DNA from: Rhypophila decipiens
Lineage: Eukaryota > Ascomycota > Sordariomycetes > Sordariales > Naviculisporaceae
NCBI GenBank assembly: GCA_033297075.1
Contig: MU858140.1
Span: forward strand, 86,708 to 150,707
DNA length: 64,000 bases
Direction: 5' to 3'
The notes below the pieces were generated by a model that had not been told where the DNA came from, searched no databases, and saw only the letters and a list, made by a program, of their open reading frames with translations. A program made the position numbers and the translations under genes. Every line of letters starts with the position of its first letter. The first letter of the stretch is position 1. Positions 1 to 11,242 of this stretch are shown one piece after another.

Positions 1-1849
1 TGAGGTTTCATCATGGGCTCAATGACATCCTTCGACTTCTCACAAAGAGGAATCGTCATTGCATTAGGCTCCTTCTTGGTGTACAGGCCAAGTTTGGTGA
101 GTTCTTGTACGACAGTATAGCGAGCGTCAAACCGCCTCTGTCCCTTGAAAGGGCCAGCATTGTCGTTCAGGGTTCCGTCTTCGTTAAGGATATTGATGAA
201 CTCGAGTCCGTGACGGGTACCCAGCTGGTAGTCGTTGAAGTCGTGAGCAGGGGTGAGCTTGACAGCTCCAGTACCGAATTCCGGGTCGACATAGGTATCA
301 GCCACGATAGGCATGAGGCTGGACGGCGTGTCAGTCAAGAAATCTCATAGGCTGGGCACGTCAACTCACCGGTCAGTGAACGGATGACGGGCAAATTTGC
401 CCACGAGATGGGTATATCGTGAATCTTCGGGGTTGACGGCAACACCGCTGTCGCCGAGCATGGTCTCGGGACGTGTTGTGGCAACCTCGATGAACTGATC
501 CGTGCCGTCGATGGGATATTTGAAGTAGGTAAGAACACCAAACTCAACCTTCTTGTCATAGCCAGGGACGTCGAGCAAAGTTCGACCAGGGATTTCCTTG
601 TTTTCCACTTCCAAGCCGCTCAGAGCAGTGTTGAGCTTTCCACATGATTAGTTCTAGGTCCCGCTGGGCGAACAAAGGGCATCCGCATACCTGAGTACAC
701 CAGTTCACCAAACGGTTGGACCGATAGATGAGGCCCTCATCATGGAGCCGGCAGAAAGTCTCCATGGTCGCAGCTGAGAGTTTGTCATTGAGAGTAAATG
801 CTTCGCGGGACCAATCCATTGATCCTCCCATGAGACGCTGGGCATTGTTGATTCTTTGGTGCTGTTCAATGTTGTGAGCGCTTTTTCAAATCCGAGGAGA
901 CGTCGACTTGGTCACGGTATGGCTTACGTATTCATCCTTCCAGTCCCAAACGAGGCTCACAAACTTCTCGCGGCCAAGTTCGATTCGGGTCTTCTTCTCC
1001 TTCTTCCACAGCATCTTCTCGACGACGGACTGAGTCGAGATTCCGGCATGATCGCAGCCAGGGACCCAAAGCGCGTCATAGCCCCTACACATTGTCAGAC
1101 GAACCCAGCAAGCAGCCTGTGCGGAATCACCCACTTCATACGATACCATCTGATCAAGGTATCCTGCAACGAGTTGGCCAAAGCATGGCCGCAATGAAGA
1201 GCGCCAGTGACGTTGGGAGGCGGGAGAGGAATAACGAATCGGCCAGCCTTGCTTTTCCCCTCGTGCTGAGGCTTGAAGAATCCGCTCTTTTCCCACCACG
1301 AGTACCAGGCTGCTTCGACGGCTTTCGGGTTATACTGAGCCAGTATTAGCAACCATTGCTTCGAACATGTGCGCCTTCCAGATCCGAAGAGAACTCACCG
1401 CTTGGAAGTGAGGGTGGTCAAAAGACTGAAGTTTCTTCTTCTCGCCTTCGGGGGTCTCGTCCTGGTACGGGGGGAGAGCCGGAGCTTCCGCCTTCTTGGG
1501 AGCGGGCGCCGACTTTTGCTGCTGGGGTTGCTTCAACTTGGCGGCTTGCTGCTTTGCTGCGAATTTGGCCGCCTTCTCAGCTGCCTTGTCGGCTTTGGCC
1601 TTTTCTTTCTGCTCTGTCCATCACAACACATATTAGGTAACCATCCTGAACCGTCCGGCTTCCTTGGGTATCGAGCTAACCCTTAGTCTTGGCTGGAGGT
1701 TGCACGCCAGGTGCACCGGCAGGCGCCTCCATCTTGTATTTGGTTTGCGACGAGAATGGTCGGTTCGAAGGGTGGACGAGATAGACGAACGAGGCTCGGA
1801 GCAATGCTGGGTGTTTTGGTATTGCAAGACGGCGCACCGGGAACAGCAT
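1..1849 (-). CDS. VAS1: Valyl-tRNA synthetase, cytosolic and mitochondrial (N-terminal part, cut by window edge)
   Basis: This enzyme charges tRNA-Val with valine. Exons on the minus strand are 1849-1681, 1613-1399, 1334-1135, 1084-928, 861-691, 635-370 and 318-<1. Visible class I landmarks are the HIGH-type motif [12 protein letters not shown], the stretch [19 protein letters not shown] and the editing-domain motif [11 protein letters not shown]; the KMSKS region lies outside the window. There are two in-frame starts. The ATG at 1849 adds 39 residues rich in Arg, Leu and Ser with almost no acidic residue, ending near RPFSSQ, which looks like a mitochondrial presequence. The ATG at 1732 gives the cytosolic form starting MEAPAGAPG, followed by a Lys/Ala-rich fungal N-terminal extension. 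Yeast VAS1 is known to make both forms from one gene; the same is inferred here. The gene is divergent from the RING gene at 2949. Confidence 0.95.
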
Positions 1850-2948
1850 TCAGAACTCGATTAGGGGCCAATTGGCAAAAGAATGACTCTACTCGACGGG
1901 TACCACTTAATGGGCCTCAGAATTTCTCTGGAGGGGTTGATGCATGAGTCAACCTTAGCTGCAGAGTGGGAGCCGCCCAGTGTGCAAAACATTGAACCTC
2001 GCACGGACCTGGTGCTACATTCTCCTCCCCAAGTCCCCTCATTTGGTGATGTATCACTCTCCGTCTCCCCACGTTGGGTACAGTTGACCTTTGAATTTGC
2101 CGGCGCTTGACTTTTACAAAACTTTTTTCTTATCGTGCACAGTTCATTCCATACTCAGCATCACTTCAGAGCCATCTATCTACCTTCCGCTGGCTGTATC
2201 CCCCGGTGAGTACCGATACTGTACACTGTGTACGATACCGAACCATACACGTGCGAGAGAGACCGCTCTTGGTAAGGCACCGGACAGCCTCCGAGTCTCG
2301 TCTGGGTTTGCACATTATTCATGATTTCAGCCAATTTGGGAAAGATAAGAATGGTGTCAGAAGACACGGTCTCAACCCAAGGACACCTAATACCGTAGTC
2401 TAGGTCTCTATCTGAGGGCACGTGGGACAGTTGATAAACCCAACTGTCACTGTTCAGCCTCCATTTCAGAGTCGTATTTGGTGCCCATTTATGCAGTGCT
2501 AATCACCCGCCTAAAAACACTCTTGTCCAGCTGTTTCAGGCGTCCCAGCACATGCCCGGCAGAGGTGTAAGGACAGGGGAGGCACATCAGATGCTCCAGA
2601 ACTCTTGTCCCACAACAACCCCAGTCACTGTGCAGTTCATCCTGGTCTCTTCCTCAATCGTATCGTCATCTTCATGTTGGCGTTGCGCCCAACGTCGACG
2701 ACACTCCACCTCTTCTGATGATTTTACTTGTCACCTTTTTGTTTAAGCTTTGATACCACTTTTTCTTCTTTTCTTCCGTCGCGCAGATTACCTTCTACGA
2801 ATGCCGAGGCCGAATACGACGTGCAGCTCACGCAGCAGCTCGTCCCTGTGTTTCCCGAGGCTGCCAACAACCATCACTTGATCGCATTGCACGACACAAC
2901 ACAACCAGCGCAGAGGTGTCCCGCGGTGCGCGCCGCTGATTCTCTACA
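1850..2948. promoter_or_regulatory. Divergent intergenic region between VAS1 and the RING gene
   Basis: About 1.1 kb lies between two divergently transcribed start codons. I see no convincing coding sequence, RNA gene or repeat. The part just before 2949 is rich in C and T (about 2640-2790), as is common ahead of fungal start codons. Both promoters must lie here, but I cannot place individual sites. Confidence 0.5.
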
Positions 2949-5578
2949 ATGCGGCCTCCGCGCATCGCCATTCTCGTGCTTTTCTTCTCCGCATCCTTAT
3001 TCCTTTTGTGCCGGTCCCTCACATCGGTCCGTCGCTCGACAACGCTCGTCACTCCCTTGACCCCGCCGAAAAGATCATTCCGAGGGTGGCTCTCTTTCGG
3101 CTCCCCGTTTACGCTCTTCCCAGCAAACGCTGCCATCAGCCTCACAGACGATAACAGCACGTCCTTCCCGGCTCGGCCCGCTGCGTTTGGACCGCCGCTG
3201 CCTGCTGGTGGATTGAGCGGGCAGTTGTGGGTGGGAAGCGGCTTCGGCGAGGATAGCCTCCAAGAAGGAGAAGGGGAAGGAGAGCTCGGGTGCAGTGATG
3301 TCCCTGGATGGGAGGACAGGAAATCAGAAACCCTTACAAAGACCACCGAGCAGTTAGCCGCCGGTGAGAACTCGCCGAGCCTTGGTGGAAAGTCGACCAA
3401 CTCGAAGCGGGACATTGGAAAGGGACCGGCTGCGAATGGGAACCCTGTCTCTGAATCACAGAGCCCAGCGGAAGTAGTTCACGCAGACGATGGTACGGAT
3501 GACTACCTTCACCGGGGTCTCCAGCGAGCTCAAGATTCGTTCAGCGAATCCTCCACCACGGGCTCGAACCATGCCGATATCCAGTCAATTCAAGAAACCG
3601 CAGAGATAACAGGAAAAGTAGCCTTGCTAAGCCGTGGCGGCTGTGGCTTTTTAGAAAAGGTTAAGTGGGCTCAGCGGAGAGGGGCTGTCGCCCTAATTGT
3701 TGGCGACAACCAGAGGGGCGGCCCATTAATACAAATGTATGCGCACGGCAACGTTCAGAACGTCACCATCCCCTCGGTCTTCACCTCCCGCACGACAGCA
3801 CATATCCTGTCGTCGCTGATGCAACCGGGAAGCTTCATAGAGGACATTCTTGATGATAAGGGACACCCGATTTTGAAAGTCCAGCAGTCGGGAAAACCCA
3901 GGAAGAACAAGAAGCCGGTCGAGACAGCAACCCCGTCCAGCCAAATGGGCAACACGGATACAAAGCCAAACTTCCCAAAGATGGGCAATTCCCAAAACCG
4001 AGCGAAATCAGCGCCAGAAAAGTCGCACTCTACGCGAAGAGGCTGGTTTTCGAGATTATTCAACTGGGGAGGTGGAGATGGCAGTATTTCGGACCGAAGC
4101 CGACCTCCCAGCAGTGGGCGCTTGGATTGGGTTTTGGTGGAAGACTGGAGTGACGAGAAGGATAAGCTTATCAAGACTGGGCTGGACAAGGCGTCAAAGG
4201 GCAATAAAGGCGGTGCCGCTGGTGACTCGGGGAAATTCCCGGTCGGGGACAGCTTCCAGATCGGGGTCGAAGATTGGCGAGATCCAGACCTAGTTGGATC
4301 TCCAACAAATACCAAAGGTGTCGCTGGCGAGGGAGGCAAAGCAACAGACGGTGAAGTTCAGCCCAGCATTCCTGGCGCCGCGGTGAAGCAGGCGAATGGG
4401 CCAAAAGGAGGCAGTATTACTCCTGGTAGCGGTGAATATGCTCCTGGAGTAGGAGTGACCTCAAAGGCAACAGGGCCTGGTACGGGCGAAGTCGGCTCCG
4501 GGGCAGCCGGTGGATTGATGTCCAAGATCTTTGGCGATGACGATGACGCAGATTCCACCCGCGATCAGGTCGCGGCTACCATCTCGCAGACACCCACGGC
4601 AACTCCCTTTTCAGCAGCAAGTGGGAGTGGCCCTGGGGATCGTGAAGGACTGTGGATCACCATCACACCAACGAGCAGCGCAAGTCCATTTTTCGACACT
4701 CTCCTCGTTCTTGTTGTCAGTCCGCTTATCACTCTGACGGTCGTATATGCCCTCCTCATATTGAGGGCCAAGATACGGAGGCGTAGATGGAGGGCCCCAA
4801 AGTCGGTTGTTGAAAGGTTGCCCGTTCGAACTTACCACACAGTCGCGCCATCACCCAGCGCGTCATCCAAGGACCCGTCTCCTACCAGCTCATCTCCAAC
4901 GACACCATTGTTACAAGGCTCGTCAAGATCTCGCCCAAGATCTCGCACCACGACCGGTGTACCAGATTCCAATGATCTGCTGAGGGTCGATGGTGCGCTG
5001 GAAAGCTCCAGGTCACCGTCTCACGAGAAGAATGGGCCGCATACATCCAGCCAGTGGAAAAAGTACATGGGACGGCAGGTCGAATGTGTTGTCTGCTTGG
5101 AGGAGTATGTTGATGGTGTCAGCAAGGTCATGAGTCTGCCCTGTGGACACGAGTTTCACGTTGAGTGCATGTAAGGATCTCTAACTGCATTTTCACTTTC
5201 CACGTCACGGTCCAAATAGGTCACTAACATGGTTCCAGAACTCCATGGCTCACCACCAGACGACGTACCTGCCCCATATGCAAAGGAGACGTAGTTAGAT
5301 CACTGGCGCGTGGGTCACCCTCAAGCCCTCGGTATGAGCCGTATCATGATGACAGTGACGAGGATGTGCCGGAGGCTTCAGGTTCAGGAAGTGGTAGACA
5401 ACGTACACCAGACGTTGAGCAAGGGATTTTCTCAACTGTCCCGCAAAGAGGATATTCTGGGTCCTCCACCGCATGGTACAACCTGTTTTCTAATCGTCTC
5501 TCTGGTGGTGGTCCGGCAGTAACCACCATTCACCAGCAGGTCATAGATCAACAACGTGAGATCGACCGACGGAGATGA
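2949..5578 (+). CDS. PA-domain, single-pass membrane RING-H2 finger protein (probable E3 ubiquitin ligase)
   Basis: Exons 2949-5170 and 5239-5578 give 853 aa; the intron has a CTAAC branch point at about 5224. The N-terminus has a hydrophobic signal or anchor segment (residues about 6-24). A protease-associated domain follows (about 220-295, LLSRGGCGFLEKVKWAQRRG to the IPSVFTSR region). Next come a long low-complexity Gly/Ser/Lys linker, a membrane helix (about 583-606, TLLVLVVSPLITLTVVYALL) and a cytosolic basic and Ser-rich stretch. A RING-H2 finger (about 713-758) reads CVVC, then C-GH-EFH-VEC, then CPIC, with the intron splitting the Ile codon after the VEC cysteine. PA-TM-RING proteins are membrane ubiquitin ligases of the endosome/vacuole system; the substrate here is unknown. 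The start is the first ATG in frame and immediately precedes the signal-like segment. Confidence 0.85.
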
Positions 5579-6511
5579 TGGATTGCCACATGGAGCTATG
5601 AGTAGCTTGGGGAATCACTGGCGGGATACTTCTGCATGTGACAAATATGTCTTTTGGGGCCCATGATCAAACATTCGTTTTCATTTCGTTTTTCTTTGCT
5701 CACACATACCCCGTCTAGATACCTCTTTCTATCCTTTCCTAGCCTGGAAACCTCATTCCGAAGCTCTATTCTGTAGCTCGACGTCCTTGACCTTATCTAC
5801 ATTTCATTCGTACGAGCCAGAGGAGGTCTTGCTGGGACCGTTATCAGGTCAGCTTCATGTATGATACGACATATCATGAGTGGTCGACAACTACTATACC
5901 CATCTTTCATTTAGTTTCAATGACCAAATAATTCCATTCTTAAGAACCTAGTACCTCTACAGTGTAATCCGTTCACATGTGATAAATATGAACGTTCCAG
6001 GACATGAACTCGAGCCTTATATTTGGAATTCCTAAAAATGTGTTGTTTCTATACATGGCTCACCGCGGTGAAGGAGCCCCGCCATTCTTCACACCTTCCC
6101 CAAACATCCCCACACCGAAGATCCCAACGCGTTCATCGCAACTCCTTGCATCAAATTCATTGTGATGGTAATACTGTCTGAAAGAATAACTGGTGCACTG
6201 AGCTTTCCTGCTCGTATGGTTACTTCATGACAGGAAATCGGTTGTTCTTTCTGACTTTATTTCCGGCTTGATTGTCCTCCAGCTCTGTCATTTTCATTCG
6301 GACCTGACTTCCCTGGGCTCTCTTACTCCATGCACAACTGAACCTCAATTCCAGCAACGTTGCTGCCTCATACTTTTTCAGCCCAAGTTTCGGATGACCG
6401 AATCAACCGAACGTTTTATTAAACTCATCATTGCGACGTCAAGAACGGAACCTATTGCGATTCCGTTTATCGTGAGCTCGATCCCCGATGCAGGACATGT
6501 AACAGAAGACC
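5579..6511. other. Intergenic region, no gene seen
   Basis: About 930 bases hold the 3' end of the RING gene and the promoter and leader of APC5. Short open frames here lack codon bias and family resemblance. No RNA gene or repeat was recognised. Confidence 0.5.
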
Positions 6512-9053
6512 ATGTCTCGATATCTCACTCCCGCCAAGATCGGCTTGTTGGCTCTCATTGAGCTGTACATTCAGCAGTCTGTTCCGAACGATGCCATAAT
6601 TCCCATCATCAACTTCATCTCTTCACACCTCCTCGACTGCGATCTGACCCACAACTCTCAAACCCAAGCTGACCGCTGGAAGAAAGCCGAGCGCATCATT
6701 AGTCTGGTGGTTTCCATTAGGGATTTCGAGCAGGTATTGGATCCCTTTGCTGCTGTAGACCGTCTTCCCGGCCGTAGACTGTGGGATCGTTTCTTGGAGA
6801 CGCTCTGGGGGATCGATTCTCTCCACGCCTTGCAGGAATTCTTCGACCGCCTTCCAAGTTTGCTCGCCAGGACAAAGGAGGAGCTCCGGCAACTGGCAGA
6901 GAACGGGGTAGAACCTCCAAGTGGCCCTCTGCTCTCGCGCAACTCACCGTTTGGTGTTTTTGTCAGAAGATCGATCATCGAGTTCGCGAGGCTGCAATTT
7001 CACCACACGACCGAGTTATGGAAGGCGTTTGTCAAGTATCGACAGCCCACGGCTGGCCATTGGAGAAGGCGCAACCCCCAACATGGCAGACTCAGTTTTG
7101 ACTCGGTCCTCATGACGGGCGAACATGAATGGGGAGAGAACACGGACGAGATCGCAGTGGTGGCATATGGCAACATGCTCCTACAAGGCGATTACGATAC
7201 GGCGTTACCCGTGAGCACAGATGACATAGAGAGCTTGCTGGAATTCCAGATTCAGCAAATACAAAGTGAGTTGACTCTGTTCCTCGAAGTGGCAGGCTAC
7301 TGAATCATCTTTTGCTCACATCTTTCCAAGATTATGGCAACCGGATACCGCCAGACATCAAGGCAAAGTTTGAACGACTTCTGAAGGACAGCCGTGTGAT
7401 TCCTAGTCTCTCACATTATCTCAAGTATGATCCCCTTCACTCCATGCGCATTAAAACCCTCTCGGTTGGCAGGCAAGTCTTCTAACAGAGTCCAGCTACT
7501 CCGATGCCTGGAAATCAGGCGACTATCCCACGTCGTTTGACTACTTGCACCAATACTTCGACTACACCATGCAAAACCGAGATCGACTGTTTTATCAGTA
7601 CGCCTTGATGAACCTGGCAATTGTGCAGTCCGACTTTGGCTGCCACAAAGAAGCCATCGCAACAATGCTCGAAACCGTAGCCACCGCCCGCGAAAACAAG
7701 GACATGACCTGCCTCAACTTTGCCTTGAACTGGTTATTTCAATTTGGAAGGGCTCATCCAGAGCTAACACGGGAGCTGGAGCACAACAATATGCTTGGCG
7801 CGGGTAAAGAGAGTCTCTCGTTTCTTCGAGTAAAAGCCAAAGAGTCAGGAATGTGGTATCTCTGGAGTGCCGCATTGCAGAGCGAGGCCAAAATGAGTTT
7901 GGCAACCGGTGACAGCATCTCCACCGCCCTGGAGCACATGGTGCGCAGCTCCCAGCTGGTTGTCGAGCGGAACCTCAAGACCATGCTGGGCTCGCAAATG
8001 TCGCTGAGCATCTCGCTCTGGGACCGACTAGGGATATCCTTCATGTCGGCCATGACGTCCGAGGTGTTCCTCCGCTGCCACGCACAGCACGGACAATTCG
8101 AAGACGAACTCAAGATCAAATGCCGCCTTGCCAGCTTGCTCGCCGGCAGGGGCAAGTACGAAGAGGCATTCGAGAAACTCGAGAGCACAGACCAGAATTA
8201 TCTCCGCTCCGCCAAAGCAGACCAGTACTGGCACGTCTATCGCGGGCTGCTCAAGCTCCGCCGGGACCTCCACCGCGATAACCTCCAGGCGGCAGAATCC
8301 CTCCTCTCGCAGTTACTCCAGACTGGCGCTAACGATCTCGAGCCTGACCTTGTTTTTATTATCGACACCTTGCACATTGAGTACCTCATCCGCCGGGGCG
8401 AATTCGACGAAGCGTTTTCCAAGATCGAGCGGCTGATTACAGAATTGCGAGATGATAACAGGGACTTGGCGCTGAGAATCCGTCTCCTCCTTCTCAAAGC
8501 ACACTTGTTCGATGTCGTCGGCCGCCCGGAAAAGGGCTTCACCATCGTCATGCGAGCAACTAGCCTGGCGCGGCGAGCCCGTCTTCTTTCTCTCTTGTGG
8601 CAGGGAATAGGTGCCCTAGCCAATATCCTCAACTCGCTGGGAGAATTCGCCGCAGCCGCTCAAATGGTGACCGTTGTTCTGCCTCGATGTCTCGAGACAG
8701 ACACCGCTTACCAAGCCGGGACTTTGTACAACCTCCTGGCGGACTCACGAATGGGCCAGGCAGGTGAGATAGTCACCGCCGAGGGGGGATACGGCCAGCA
8801 TGGGAGGTTTGGGGGCACGTCACAGGGCAACAAGCGAGCGACCGAGTTTTTCACCAAGGCGGATAACGCCCTTGAGGATGCGTTGAGGTATTTTTCTATG
8901 GTGGAGGATGTCAAGAAGCAGTGTGAAGTTTTGGCCAAGAAGGCTACGCTCAAGAGGGCTATGGGGGACTATGTCATGGCTGAGAATTGTGCTGCGAGGT
9001 ATTTGGCGCTTAAGAATGGGCAGACTTCGGCCACTGTGGGGAGAGCTGTGTAA
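6512..9053 (+). CDS. APC5: Anaphase-promoting complex subunit 5
   Basis: APC5 is a TPR scaffold subunit of the APC/C ubiquitin ligase that drives anaphase and mitotic exit. My exon model is 6512-7265, 7331-7424 and 7478-9053 (807 aa). The second intron's 3' site at 7477 was chosen because it alone keeps frame with the following exon. The start MSRYLTPAKIGLLALIELYI is the conserved N-terminus of fungal APC5. The hallmark APC5 segment follows the second intron (YFDYTMQNRDRLFYQYALM, then the DFGCHKEA and ARENKDMTCL stretches), with TPR-like helical repeats to the end. APC5 next to COX13 and APN2 is the standard left flank of the MAT locus in many Pezizomycotina. It is convergent with COX13. Confidence 0.93.
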
Positions 9054-9720
9054 GTGAGAGGAAATGGAGTGAATGGATTTGTTGCGGCGCTTGTGATGTA
9101 TTTCTCTGGTTCAAGCTGTGAATAAAGAGAACCCATGCATTGTAGTTATGCATTAGGTGGATGCTGTGTAGCCATTGAGAATGCCCGTAGCTGGTGAACG
9201 AGAACATAAGACATGAATAGGCTGAGGGGAGTGAACGTCTGAATGAAGCAGACCAGATCTAGCTTTGGCAATGTCTGCCAAAATTAATTGATTGTCCATC
9301 TTCATTTTGTTCCTGTTCCTCCTCATGGATTTGGCCGCTGAGTGCTTTCACCGTGACTCTTCTCCGGGCCCAACCACAGCTGCCGGCACTCCTGGTGGGA
9401 AAAGGCCTACCTATCCTAGCTCTCATACATCATTGAGCCTGATTACATCACAGGTGACAAGATAGATAGACCACACCGATTGGCAGTTCATGGTCGGGGG
9501 AGCACATTGCTATCCAATTGACAACGGCTCCGTTGATTTTATTGGGCTTCAAACTCAAGGAAACATGTACATGTGTAGGTTCGTCCCGGTTCCACCACCC
9601 GCCCTCTTCTCACCTCTCCTAATATACACCGATCCATCTCTATCCCTCCCGTCAGATAATCAGCCAGGAGTGTCTATAAAAGCTCATTTCTGGAAATCAG
9701 GAAAGTAGAAGATCCTCCAT
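9054..9720. other. Convergent intergenic region between APC5 and COX13
   Basis: This interval of about 670 bases holds the two 3' ends. I see no coding sequence, RNA gene or repeat. Confidence 0.5.
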
Positions 9721-10556
9721 TTAGTCCTTCTTGTTGTAGTTGACGGAGTCGTTCCAGCTGTTTTGTGTTAGCAAATTCGTGGCCAATGCTGAGCATGCGA
9801 AGAGCAAGAGGGGAGCTCTGTCGAAATAGTTCAAGGTACGTACAAAAGAGTCTATCCATTAGAAATCGGACGTTAGCAAGTTTCATACGCAAAGATTCAA
9901 AGGCCATTGTGCAACATACCTTGTCTCCGTCACCCCATTGGTAGTTCTTGGTGCGGATGTTCTGGTAGGGGTACTGGACACGCTCCTCAAGGGGAGGCAT
10001 GTGAGACCAATGCTCCCAATGCTCGTTCCAAAGGCTGTAGGCGTTGAGACCAGCGAGGATCATGGCCGGGACAACCGCACTATACCAATTGTTTCCCGTG
10101 GTTAGCATACGCAGCTCTTTTCCTTCCGCATCCGCCCTGCAGCATATCAATTCCCCACTTCCTTCTCCGGGCCGGGACGAGCTGATGTGTGCATCCGGGT
10201 TCCAGTTCCGCGCACCAAGCTTCCGCGGGGCCCTCTCCTTCTTGTAAAGCAATTCGCGATGGCAGGAGGAAAACAACGCAGCTCGGGGGGAAGTGAATGA
10301 GGGGCGGGTGTTGCGTACTAGACGGAAATCTTGCGCCACAAGTCTAGATCACAAAAGTTCGTCAGACAAATACGCCTCAGATCTTAATTTCTCAGCAATT
10401 GAACTCACCGGTGGTCTGGTGGGCGTGGTGCTTGACCTCCTGGCGCTCCTTGACAAAGGCATTCTCGGTGGAGCTCGCAAAGCGACGCTGGACGGGGGCC
10501 CGAATCTGCGCAGCGAAGCGCGGGGCGGCGCGGAGACCGAGGCGTTGGGCGATCAT
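9721..10556 (-). CDS. COX13: Cytochrome c oxidase subunit VIa
   Basis: This is a small inner-membrane subunit of mitochondrial complex IV. Five exons on the minus strand (10556-10409, 10343-10319, 10079-9920, 9851-9844, 9757-9721) give 125 aa. Exons 2 and 4 are only 25 and 8 nt. They are required to restore the family sequence: the 25-nt exon encodes DLWRKISVY, and the 8-nt exon completes KTLFWNDS. Each is bounded by AG and GT (donors GTACGC and GTACGT). The N-terminus is Arg/Ala-rich with no early acidic residue, a mitochondrial presequence. The membrane helix is PAMILAGLNAYSLW, followed by the conserved EHWEHWSHMPP and YPYQNIRTKNYQWGDGDK segments. Its partner APN2 is divergent, 687 bp away. 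Confidence 0.95.
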
Positions 10557-11242
10557 TGTGTTCTTATTCGGTGTCTTGAATGGGCGGGATTCAAGATGGT
10601 GGTGGTGGTGTTGCTCAATTGACGTAAAAGTATGGTTTGTTCGGAACCCACAATTGAAGCTCAAGTGAGGTCAGTCAACCTGAATCAGCTCATTTTCGGT
10701 CCAACCTCGGGTGAGTGCAGAAGGAGTGGTCAGAGCTTCTCAGAGGGTGATGAAAGATAACGTAAGCCACATGATGTCTGAGAGGGTTTGCACCAAGCGA
10801 GGGGTTCGAGTGACAATCACATGACTTCGTGATCGCTTTCGTGTGCAACACTGCCCCACTTCAGACGACAGAGACACGCTTTTGGCGTTGTGACGGCGAC
10901 AATACGAAGAACAGCGCTCTCAAGCAAAATAATCAGCCAGTAAGTCTCATGCAGAGAGATACAGAGTATAATCATGGAATAACGCTGTGATGCCGCTTTA
11001 GAACTTCGAGCCCCAATTGTCCTCCTGCAAGATCGGGCTTTCCCTTGTAAATCTGTGTTCTTGACTTAATTCAAGATTTCTCACTGCGTACATCCAATCT
11101 AATGAAATACCCCGCGGCTCGTCTTCTTTCTAAACCGCCCCTTCCACCTAGCCCGAGTAGTTGGCGGTGAGAAAGCTGTATCTTTTTGTCGCGCAAGCGA
11201 CCTGGACGACTGAGCCATCTGAAGCCGTGAACTGTGGCCACG
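10557..11242. promoter_or_regulatory. Divergent promoter region of COX13 and APN2
   Basis: The 686 bases between the two start codons hold both promoters. No gene, RNA or repeat was recognised, and no individual site can be assigned with confidence. Confidence 0.45.

Noticed and set aside
10801..10816. GGGGTTCGAGTGA as a tRNA T-arm
   Set aside because: It resembles a B box, but no cloverleaf can be formed around it.
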